A stretch of DNA of 64,000 nt from Anaerocolumna xylanovorans DSM 12503. GTDB lineage: Bacteria > Bacillota > Clostridia > Lachnospirales > Lachnospiraceae. A program made the translations under genes and the position numbers. Positions 40,895-48,566 of this stretch are shown here, in pieces. Below the pieces are notes generated by a model. That model was given only the letters and a program-made list of their open reading frames with translations, made no database searches and was not told the origin of the DNA. The stretch lies in contig NZ_FRFD01000004.1 of NCBI RefSeq assembly GCF_900143645.1, forward strand, positions 434,001 to 498,000, in the 5' to 3' direction. Numbering within the stretch: the first letter of the stretch is position 1; every line of letters begins with the position of its first letter.

Positions 40895-41392
40895 TTACTT
40901 ATCGCCCTCAAATACTTTATATGCATGTATAAGCATATCCTTTATCTTCTCATTTGAAATTTGCAACGAATTGAATGCCAGTATCATTATTATGCCATTT
41001 GCATATACAATCATATTTATATCCAATTTAATATCTCCCGTACCAAGTTCGTTAATTTTATCTAAATTCAAACCGCCGGATGTAAAAATCAATTGAAAGA
41101 GATACTTTTCATCTCCTGCGAATCGTATATATGCAAGAATGGATGCCAACACTAAAGGTAATGTCCTATCACTTGTATCCATGATATAGCTTATCATTTT
41201 TTCCTGTGCTTTTTTGATAAGTTCAATTTTAAGTTCCTTCATGTCACTAAAAGTTTGATATATGGGTTGTGTTGAATAGCTAAGCTCTTTTGCCAATTTT
41301 CTTGCTGTAAGAGATTCATAACCTTCACTCTGAACTATTTCAAATGCTTTTTCAATAATCTGTTGCTTATTAATCTGTTTTTTCGGTGGCAT
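40895..41392 (-). CDS. TetR-family transcriptional regulator
   Basis: A 165-residue repressor. N-terminal helix-turn-helix: KQQIIEKAFEIVQSEGYESLTARKLAKELSYSTQPIYQTF. The ligand domain is shorter than usual. The opening MPPK and layout resemble the regulator at 12742-13326. It lies upstream of, and co-directional with, the condensation-domain gene and probably controls it. Confidence 0.87.
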   Translation of the reverse strand: MPPKKQINKQQIIEKAFEIVQSEGYESLTARKLAKELSYSTQPIYQTFSDMKELKIELIKKAQEKMISYIMDTSDRTLPLVLASILAYIRFAGDEKYLFQLIFTSGGLNLDKINELGTGDIKLDINMIVYANGIIMILAFNSLQISNEKIKDMLIHAYKVFEGDK

Positions 41393-41541
41393 TACTACAC
41401 TACTCTTATAATAACAAAAGCTCCCTATTATTTTTCGCCATTATTCAATATAGCCAAACTTAATTCCGACCTCGAGAAACGTTAAATACTTAATACAGAG
41501 GACTGCCTGGTGCTCTGCAGCACAAGCCGTATAACGAAAAA

Positions 41542-41558
41542 CAGCCCTAAAAGGGCTG
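41542..41558 (-). terminator. Terminator of ppdK
   Basis: Minus-strand stem CAGCCCT TTT AGGGCTG followed by TTTTTC, 19 bases past the stop of ppdK. Confidence 0.88.
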
Positions 41559-41576
41559 CTTTTCTGTATATTGAAA

Positions 41577-44198
41577 TTATTTATTATTGAGTACGGCTTG
41601 TGCTGCTGCAAGTCTTGCGATAGGCACACGGAAAGGTGAGCAGGATACATAGTTTAATCCTACCTTGTGGCAGAATTCAACGGTTGAAGGATCTCCACCG
41701 TGCTCGCCGCAGATACCAAGCTTGATGTTAGGTCTTGTAGCACGTCCTTTTTCAGATGCCATCTTAACTAACTGGCCAACACCGTCCTGATCAAGTCTTG
41801 CGAAAGGATCAGACTCATAAATCTTGTTGGTGTAGTAAGAGTCTAAGAACTTACCAGCATCATCACGGGAGAAACCGAATGTCATCTGTGTTAAGTCGTT
41901 TGTACCGAAGGAGAAGAATTCAGCTTCTTCAGCAATCTCGTTTGCAAGTAATGCAGCACGAGGAATTTCGATCATAGTACCGATATGGTATTCGATATCA
42001 GATCCTTTTTCCTTCTTAACAGCTTCTGCTGTTTCAACTACAATGTCTTTAACAAATTTTAACTCTCTCTTCTCACCTACTAAAGGAATCATGATTTCAG
42101 GAATGATGTCAAAGCCTTTTTCCTGCTTAACTTCGATAGCAGCTTCCATAACGGCTCTTGTCTGCATCTTAGCGATTTCAGGATATGTTACGGCAAGACG
42201 GCATCCTCTGTGACCCATCATAGGGTTGAATTCGTGTAAAGAATCACAGGTTGCTTTTACTTCTTCTACGGAAAGACCCATATCTTTTGCTAATGCAACG
42301 ATATCTTCCTCTTCTGTAGGAACGAATTCATGTAACGGAGGATCTAAGAAACGGATAGTAACAGGTCTTCCTTCCATAACTTCGTATAAGCCTTTGAAGT
42401 CACTTTTCTGGAAAGGAATTAACTCGTTAAGAGCTTCTTCTCTTGCTTCTACAGTCTTAGAAAGAATCATCTTTCTAATCTTAGGAATTCTTTCAGCGTC
42501 AAAGAACATATGCTCTGTACGGCAAAGGCCAATACCTTCAGCTCCAAACTTAACAGCGTTAGCTGCATCTGCAGGAGTATCTGCATTTGTTCTTACCTTT
42601 AATGTTCTGATTTCATCAGCCCATGTCATAATTCTATCAAAATTACCGCTGATAGCAGCTTCTACAGTAGGGATATCTCCAATGTAAATACTTCCTGTAG
42701 AACCGTCAAGAGAGATATAATCTCCTTCTTTTACAGTCTGTCCAGCGATTGTAAAGAACTTAGCTTCTTCATCAATATTAATTTCACCGCAACCGGATAC
42801 ACAAGCTGTTCCCATACCACGGGCAACAACAGCTGCGTGAGAGGTCATACCTCCGCGAACAGTTAAGATACCTTCTGCTGCATGCATACCTTCGATATCT
42901 TCAGGTGATGTCTCAAGACGAACAAGAACTACTCTTTCACCTTTTTCGTGATTCTTCTTAGCATCTTCTGCTGTAAAGTATACTTTACCAGCTGCTGCAC
43001 CAGGAGAAGCGGGAAGAGCTTTTCCAACAGGTTTTGCTGCCTTTAAGGCTGCTACATCAAATCCAGGATGTAATAACTGATCTAAGGATTTAGCTTCAAT
43101 TCTTGAGATAGCCTGTTCCTTTGTGATCTTTCCTTCGTCTACTAAATCGCAGGCAATCTGAAGAGCTGCAGGAGCTGTTCTCTTACCGTTACGTGTCTGT
43201 AAGAAGAAAAGTTTTTTATCTTCAATAGTGAATTCCATATCCTGCATATCTTTGTAGTGATTCTCAAGTAAAGTAGCAATTCTCATGAATTCTTCATAAG
43301 CTTCCGGCATATCCTGTTCAAGCTTGCTGATAGGCTGAGGAGTTCTGATACCGGCAACTACGTCTTCGCCCTGAGCGTTGATTAAATACTCACCGTAAAT
43401 CTTAGCTTCACCAGTGGAAGGATTACGTGTGAAAGCAACACCAGTACCGGAAGTATCACCCATGTTACCAAATACCATGGCCTGTACGTTAACAGCTGTT
43501 CCCCAGTCGCCAGGGATATCATTCATTCTTCTATAGTAAATAGCACGAGGGTTGTCCCATGAACGGAATACTGCAGTAACAGCTTCAATTAACTGTTCTG
43601 TAGGCTCCTGAGGGAAATCGGTGCCTTTTTCCTGCTTATATAAAGCTTTGAATTGTACAATAACGTCTTTTAAATCATCAGCAGTAAGTTCAGTGTCGTA
43701 TTTAACACCTTTCTTCGCTTTAATTTCATCTAAAACTCTTTCGAATTTAGCTTTGCTGATTTCCATAACTACATCAGAGAACATCTGGATAAATCTTCTG
43801 TAGGAATCATATGCAAATCTTGGGTTTCCGGTTTTCTTTGCAAAACCTTCTACTGCAACATCAGTTAAGCCTAAGTTAAGAATTGTATCCATCATACCAG
43901 GCATGGAAGCTCTGGCTCCGGAACGTACTGAAACTAATAAAGGATTCTCTGTATCGCCAAACTTCTTTCCTTGTTGGTCTTCTAAGATTTTGAGTGCGTC
44001 AAAGATTTGCCCTTTGATTTCATCAGTAATTTTCTTTCCACTGTTATAATAGTCGGTACAAGCTTCTGTTGTTACAGTAAAGCCCTGGGGAATGGGAAGC
44101 CCTAAATTAGTCATTTCGGCTAAGTTAGCACCTTTACCACCAAGCAGGTTTTTCATGTCTGCTTTACCTTCTTTGAACAAATATACCCATTTTGCCAT
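41577..44198 (-). CDS. ppdK: Pyruvate, phosphate dikinase
   Basis: An 873-residue enzyme that interconverts pyruvate, ATP and phosphate with phosphoenolpyruvate, AMP and pyrophosphate; in anaerobic clostridia it commonly serves glycolysis. Seen: the N-terminal ATP-grasp part (YLFKEGKADMKNLLGGKGANLAEM), the phosphohistidine loop GGMTSHAAVVARGMGTACVSG, the PEP-binding GLCRTEHMFF, LGICGEHGGDP and GTNDLTQMTFGFSRDDA. It is full length for the family. TTAGGAGG nine bases before the ATG is strong. It is monocistronic, with a TATAAT at 44262-44257 upstream and its own terminator. The codon use is more biased than that of its neighbours, as expected for a highly expressed gene. Confidence 0.97.
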   Translation of the reverse strand: MAKWVYLFKEGKADMKNLLGGKGANLAEMTNLGLPIPQGFTVTTEACTDYYNSGKKITDEIKGQIFDALKILEDQQGKKFGDTENPLLVSVRSGARASMPGMMDTILNLGLTDVAVEGFAKKTGNPRFAYDSYRRFIQMFSDVVMEISKAKFERVLDEIKAKKGVKYDTELTADDLKDVIVQFKALYKQEKGTDFPQEPTEQLIEAVTAVFRSWDNPRAIYYRRMNDIPGDWGTAVNVQAMVFGNMGDTSGTGVAFTRNPSTGEAKIYGEYLINAQGEDVVAGIRTPQPISKLEQDMPEAYEEFMRIATLLENHYKDMQDMEFTIEDKKLFFLQTRNGKRTAPAALQIACDLVDEGKITKEQAISRIEAKSLDQLLHPGFDVAALKAAKPVGKALPASPGAAAGKVYFTAEDAKKNHEKGERVVLVRLETSPEDIEGMHAAEGILTVRGGMTSHAAVVARGMGTACVSGCGEINIDEEAKFFTIAGQTVKEGDYISLDGSTGSIYIGDIPTVEAAISGNFDRIMTWADEIRTLKVRTNADTPADAANAVKFGAEGIGLCRTEHMFFDAERIPKIRKMILSKTVEAREEALNELIPFQKSDFKGLYEVMEGRPVTIRFLDPPLHEFVPTEEEDIVALAKDMGLSVEEVKATCDSLHEFNPMMGHRGCRLAVTYPEIAKMQTRAVMEAAIEVKQEKGFDIIPEIMIPLVGEKRELKFVKDIVVETAEAVKKEKGSDIEYHIGTMIEIPRAALLANEIAEEAEFFSFGTNDLTQMTFGFSRDDAGKFLDSYYTNKIYESDPFARLDQDGVGQLVKMASEKGRATRPNIKLGICGEHGGDPSTVEFCHKVGLNYVSCSPFRVPIARLAAAQAVLNNK

Positions 44199-44437
44199 TT
44201 TGGTAATTACCTCCTAATAAAATTTCAATATTTTGACTTTCTAGTCACCACTTAACATTATAACATAACTTTGCTATTTAAGGAAAGTTTTTTTTCCTTT
44301 AAATTAGGCTAAAATTATCATTTATTCTTATTATTTTCATGAATTATCAATAAAACTATAGTCTGTCAACAATCCACCATCGATATTATCCATATGGTTT
44401 ACTTATTATACTTTTTAAGAAGTTTATTCCAGACAGC

Positions 44438-45826
44438 TTAGAATTCGAATTTTTTTTCAAAATAAACTTTCAGTTCTTCTATGCGTACTCTTTCCTGCTC
44501 CATGGTGTCTCTGTCACGGACTGTTACGCAGCCGTCTGTTTCGGATTCAAAATCATAAGTAATACAGAAAGGTGTTCCGATTTCGTCCTGTCTTCTGTAT
44601 CTCTTACCGATATTACCTCTATCGTCAAATTCACAGTTGTAAAGCTTGCTTAAATCCGTAAAGATTTTCTCTGCTCCTTCGGAAAGCTTCTTGGAAAGAG
44701 GAAACACGCCAATTTTAACAGGTGCCAATGCAGGATGGAAATGAAGCACCGTACGGATATCCCCGTCTCCCAAGTCCTCTTCATCATAAGCTCCGCAAAG
44801 GAAAGCAAGGGTAACTCTGTCTGCTCCAAGAGATGGCTCAATTACATAAGGAACATACTTAATCTTCTTTTCATCGTCAAAGTAGCCCATATCTTCCTTC
44901 GATACATTCTGATGCTGAGTTAAGTCATAGTCTGTTCTGTCTGCAATGCCCCATAATTCCCCCCAGCCAAAAGGAAATAAGAATTCAATATCCGTTGTAG
45001 CTTTACTATAGAAGGAAAGTTCTGCTGCTTCATGGTCTCTGATACGCATTTCTTCTTTCTTCATGCCTAATGCCAACAGCCAGTCAATGCAGAACTGCTT
45101 CCAATATGCAAACCATTCAAGGTCTGTATCCGGTTCACAGAAAAACTCCAGCTCCATCTGTTCGAATTCTCTGGTACGGAAGGTAAAGTTTCCGGGTGTG
45201 ATTTCATTACGGAAGGATTTACCGACTTGTCCGATACCAAAGGGTATCTTCTTTCTGGAAGTTCTTTGTACGTTTTTAAAATTTACGAATATGCCCTGTG
45301 CGGTTTCAGGTCTTAAGTATACAACGTTTTTAGCATCCTCTGTTACACCCTGGAAAGTCTTAAACATCAGGTTAAACTGACGGATGTCAGTGAAATTATG
45401 TTTGCCGCATGTGGGACAATTTATACTATGTTCATCAATATATGCTTTCATCTCTTCCTGTGACCAGGCATCTACCGCATTTTCAAAGGCAATTCCATGT
45501 TCTGCTGCATAATCTTCTATAATCTTATCGGCACGGAATCTCTCATGACATTCCTTACAGTCCATCAAAGGATCAGAAAAGCCGCCTAAATGTCCGGAAG
45601 CCACCCAGGTCTGTGGATTCATTAAGATAGCACAGTCAACACCTACGTTATAAGGATTTTGCTGTATGAACTTTGACCACCAGGCTTTTTTCACATTATT
45701 CTTCAGTTCCACTCCAAGATTTCCGTAATCCCAGGTATTTGCAAGCCCTCCGTATATTTCAGAACCCGGATATACAAATCCTCTCGCCTTTGCCAAGGCT
45801 ACTATTTTCTCCATTGTCTTTTCCAT
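44438..45826 (-). CDS. glyQS: Glycyl-tRNA synthetase, dimeric class II type
   Basis: A 462-residue single-chain (alpha2) enzyme. Seen: KARGFVYPGSEIYGGLANTWDYGNLGVELKNN, the motif 2 region FRNEITPGNFTFRTREFEQMELEFF, and motif 3 IEPSLGADRVTLAFL. A CxxC pair at about 74 (DCKEC) and CPTC near 142 may bind zinc. Start ATG at 45826 with GAAAGGAG, directly abutting a palindromic family B repeat. No T-box leader was seen in the short upstream region. Confidence 0.96.
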   Translation of the reverse strand: MEKTMEKIVALAKARGFVYPGSEIYGGLANTWDYGNLGVELKNNVKKAWWSKFIQQNPYNVGVDCAILMNPQTWVASGHLGGFSDPLMDCKECHERFRADKIIEDYAAEHGIAFENAVDAWSQEEMKAYIDEHSINCPTCGKHNFTDIRQFNLMFKTFQGVTEDAKNVVYLRPETAQGIFVNFKNVQRTSRKKIPFGIGQVGKSFRNEITPGNFTFRTREFEQMELEFFCEPDTDLEWFAYWKQFCIDWLLALGMKKEEMRIRDHEAAELSFYSKATTDIEFLFPFGWGELWGIADRTDYDLTQHQNVSKEDMGYFDDEKKIKYVPYVIEPSLGADRVTLAFLCGAYDEEDLGDGDIRTVLHFHPALAPVKIGVFPLSKKLSEGAEKIFTDLSKLYNCEFDDRGNIGKRYRRQDEIGTPFCITYDFESETDGCVTVRDRDTMEQERVRIEELKVYFEKKFEF

Positions 45827-45829
45827 TTT

Positions 45830-45935
45830 ATCTCCTTTCGTGAATATCAAATCTTTGATTTGATATTCTTGAATACGTAGTTGAAAAAACAGTCTTGTGT
45901 TTTTTCAACCTATCTTCTTTCGTGGATATCAAATC
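45830..45935 (-). repeat. Dispersed palindromic leader repeat, family B, copy 2 (double)
   Basis: Perfect inverted repeat GAATATCAAATC AAA GATTTGATATTC directly upstream of the glyQS ribosome site, then a GTTGAAAAAAC hairpin, and a second partial copy (GATTTGATATCCACGAAAG) at 45918-45935. Confidence 0.75.
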
Positions 45936-45968
45936 TACCTCTTATGGCTGTATTAATTCCTTATTGAA

Positions 45969-46565
45969 TTACGGCTTATAAACGATAATGGTACTGCCGC
46001 TCTCAGCAGTCTCTATGTTATGCTTATCCACCAGTGTTCCGCCAGAATAATATTTTATAGTACCCTGCAACAATACGTCAAGCTTCTCTTTTAAGATTAA
46101 CACCTTATATTTTTTATTCTCTAAAGCCTTATTAAGCGTTACCGTCTTGTGTTTTTTTACCGCCGTAAAGCTCTCCGGAAGCTCTATATTTCCATTTTTA
46201 GCTTCAGCCGTAGTCAGAAGCTTATCATCAGTTTGATTAAACCCGTTATAATCATCTATGGTCTCATAGGTAATAACCAGTACTGCATTGGCATCCTTAA
46301 GCTCCAGGTTCTTCTTGGCAATTGTCTCTGCCCCTTTTGAGGCATTATACTTGCCTATCTTATCAGTGACATATTTTTCAAGTTCCTCAAGATTATAATA
46401 AGCCTTATCAAAGCTTTCCACTGTACCGGCTTCGATACTGCCGTCCTTCTTTATAAGGAAGGTATTTTTCTGGATATTTTTCGTATCAATTTCTTTATTT
46501 TTACTACAGCCGACAAGCATCACAAGGCACAGCAAGAGGGCCGTACTAAAAAATATTTTTCGCAT
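45969..46565 (-). CDS. Putative lipoprotein of unknown function
   Basis: A 198-residue protein with a lipoprotein signal (hydrophobic 5-18, lipobox MLVGC, cysteine at about 20). The mature part is Lys/Glu-rich, has FLIKKDGSIEAGTVESFDKAYYNLEELEKYV and looks mostly beta-stranded; no catalytic motif is recognised. ATG at 46565 has GGAGG upstream. It lies alone between recO and glyQS. Confidence 0.75.
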   Translation of the reverse strand: MRKIFFSTALLLCLVMLVGCSKNKEIDTKNIQKNTFLIKKDGSIEAGTVESFDKAYYNLEELEKYVTDKIGKYNASKGAETIAKKNLELKDANAVLVITYETIDDYNGFNQTDDKLLTTAEAKNGNIELPESFTAVKKHKTVTLNKALENKKYKVLILKEKLDVLLQGTIKYYSGGTLVDKHNIETAESGSTIIVYKP

Positions 46566-46638
46566 AATTTTCCTCCATCTGGATATCGTTAAAGTCTTTA
46601 TCATTGTAACCTTAAAAACTGTTAATTTCAACCTAAAA

Positions 46639-47385
46639 TTATGGCAGCAGAATCATTTTCAGGATTTTTAAGGATTTCAATTCTCTGTCAATCTGTCTCT
46701 TTGCATGATTGTCCACACAGTCTTCCAGCTCCTTTAGAACTTCCTCCGATACAGTAAAAGTATAGAGCTTTGTTAATGAAGCGCTTAGTATGTACTGCAT
46801 GGTATAAAGAGCTGCATCCGATATTTTCGTGGAATACTTATCATCCGTATGACACGTCTGGCAAAGAACTCCGGAAAGATTTCCGGAAAAGGAGGAAAGA
46901 TTCTCTTTTCTTCCGCATTTTACACAGGCAAATACCTGGGGTGCCACACCATTTATCTGAAACAGGCGAAGCTCATATATTCTTCTTACCAGTGTTTTCC
47001 CTATATTTTCAAGGGTCAGAGCTTTTAAGGATTGGTAAAGAAGTTTAAGGCTCTCTCCTCCGTCTTCGAATTCATGACCATAATAATCTGCCAGCTCGCA
47101 AAAATACATCCCAAAATAAGCTGCTTCTACGTTGATTCTTAATTCCTCGAAATAATTTGTGATGTTAACGGACAGAACCGTATAAGAATTTCTGCCCTCA
47201 AACAGTTCAAAGGTTCCAAAGGAAAAAGGATTGCTGCATGCTAAAAAGGCACTACCGGGTTTTCTAGCGCCTTTTGCAAATGCAGTGATTTTTCCTTTTT
47301 CTTTTGTAAGTATGACCAGTCTTTTATCATACTCACCCACGGGCATGGCTGAAAGAACCATCCCCGTCACAGCCGATGCTGTCAT
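46639..47385 (-). CDS. recO: DNA repair protein RecO
   Basis: A 248-residue protein of the RecFOR recombination pathway, which loads RecA onto SSB-coated single strands. Residues 5-80 form the OB-fold (TGMVLSAMPVGEYDKRLVILTKEKGKITAFAKGARKP) and 80-248 the helical domain with a CVKC...CQTC zinc pair (about residues 148-172). ATG at 47385 is preferred over GTG at 47397. Its first 50 bases overlap the end of yqzL. The era-yqzL-recO order is that of many Firmicutes. Confidence 0.93.
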   Translation of the reverse strand: MTASAVTGMVLSAMPVGEYDKRLVILTKEKGKITAFAKGARKPGSAFLACSNPFSFGTFELFEGRNSYTVLSVNITNYFEELRINVEAAYFGMYFCELADYYGHEFEDGGESLKLLYQSLKALTLENIGKTLVRRIYELRLFQINGVAPQVFACVKCGRKENLSSFSGNLSGVLCQTCHTDDKYSTKISDAALYTMQYILSASLTKLYTFTVSEEVLKELEDCVDNHAKRQIDRELKSLKILKMILLP

Positions 47386-47518
47386 TATGGCTGCCACCCT
47401 CTTTCTTGTTACCGTTTCTGCTATCCATACCTCTTTCTACGGTACAAGCAATGTAACTTAAATAATCGTATATGTTTCCACTCCTTGCAAATATTTCCCA
47501 GTATTCATTGTTTCTCAT
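47333..47518 (-). CDS. yqzL: YqzL-like small protein
   Basis: A 61-residue peptide starting from an ATG with GGGGGAA six bases upstream. The first 25 residues (EYWEIFARSGNIYDYLSYIA) fit the YqzL pattern (W-x2-F-x2-[ST]G-x-I-x2-Y-L-x-Y). The rest is a variable Gly/Ser/Asp-rich tail that overlaps the recO start in another frame. The position between era and recO is the conserved position of yqzL. Function unknown. Confidence 0.78.
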   Translation of the reverse strand: MRNNEYWEIFARSGNIYDYLSYIACTVERGMDSRNGNKKEGGSHNDSIGCDGDGSFSHARG

Positions 47519-47623
47519 CTTGTTTTCCCCCTTCTAAAACATACTTTTTGGTTACACTAAAAGCATACCCACATTAAGTCTGTTTTAAACCGGGAATACT
47601 ATCCAGACAACAGATTATACAGA

Positions 47624-48532
47624 TTAAATCTCTCTCCTGTCGTAACCATAATTCTTTATTAGAAAATCACTGTCACGCCAGTCTTTTTTTACCTTAACCC
47701 AAAGCTTTAAATTCACCTGCATGTCCAGTAGGTTTTCGATTTCTCTTCTGGCCTGTATGCCAATCTGCTTTAACTTTTCGCCGTTTTTTCCGATAATGAT
47801 GCCTTTATGACTGTCTCTTTCGCATACAATGGTAGCATCAATATCCATCATGCTGCCGCCTTTTCTTTCTTTCATGCTGTCAATTGCCACTGCAATTCCG
47901 TGAGGAATCTCATCGCTTAAAAGCCTTAGGGCTTTCTCCCTGATAAGCTCCGCCGCAATCTGCTTCTCCGGCTGGTCCGTAATGGTATCCTCATCGTAAT
48001 ACATAGGTCCCTGGGGCAGATATTTAAAAATAGTGTTTAACAGTTCCCCTGTATTTTCCCCTTTTAATGCGGATACCGGTACAATATCCGCAAAGGCATA
48101 AAGATCTTTATAGGCTTGAATGAATTTCAGGATTTCCTCTTTCTTTACCGTGTCCACCTTATTGATAACAAGAATAACCGGGGTCTTCACATTTAAGAGC
48201 TGTTCGCCAATATGCCGCTCGCCGGCTCCGATAAAGGTAGTCGGCTCCACCAGCCACAGCACTACATCCACTTCCTTCATGGTCCGTTCCGCGATAGATA
48301 CCATATACTCTCCCAGCTTATTCTTCGCCTTATGGATTCCGGGGGTATCCAGAAAGATTATCTGCCCGTCTTCCTTTGTATACACCGTCTGTATACGGTT
48401 TCTTGTGGTCTGGGGCTTATCGGAGGTTATTGCTATTTTCTGCCCGATTAAATGGTTCATTAAAGTTGATTTTCCGACATTGGGGCGTCCGATTAAAGTC
48501 ACAAACCCCGATTTAAATTCTTGTTTTTTCAT
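47624..48532 (-). CDS. era: GTPase Era
   Basis: A 302-residue ribosome-assembly GTPase. The G domain has GRPNVGKSTLMN (G1), the PQTTRNR switch, DTPGIH (G3), NKVD (G4) and SALKGEN (G5). A C-terminal KH domain with IIGKNGEKLKQIGIQARREIE binds 16S rRNA. Full length. It heads the era-yqzL-recO cluster; the ribosome site is weak (GAAGAATAA). Confidence 0.96.
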   Translation of the reverse strand: MKKQEFKSGFVTLIGRPNVGKSTLMNHLIGQKIAITSDKPQTTRNRIQTVYTKEDGQIIFLDTPGIHKAKNKLGEYMVSIAERTMKEVDVVLWLVEPTTFIGAGERHIGEQLLNVKTPVILVINKVDTVKKEEILKFIQAYKDLYAFADIVPVSALKGENTGELLNTIFKYLPQGPMYYDEDTITDQPEKQIAAELIREKALRLLSDEIPHGIAVAIDSMKERKGGSMMDIDATIVCERDSHKGIIIGKNGEKLKQIGIQARREIENLLDMQVNLKLWVKVKKDWRDSDFLIKNYGYDRREI

Positions 48533-48566
48533 TGATTATTCTTCACACTTTCTTTTGTCTTTGTAT

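Noticed and set aside
45827..45968. T-box riboswitch before glyQS
   Set aside because: The leader is too short and filled with family B palindromes; no T-box consensus or specifier-loop layout was seen.
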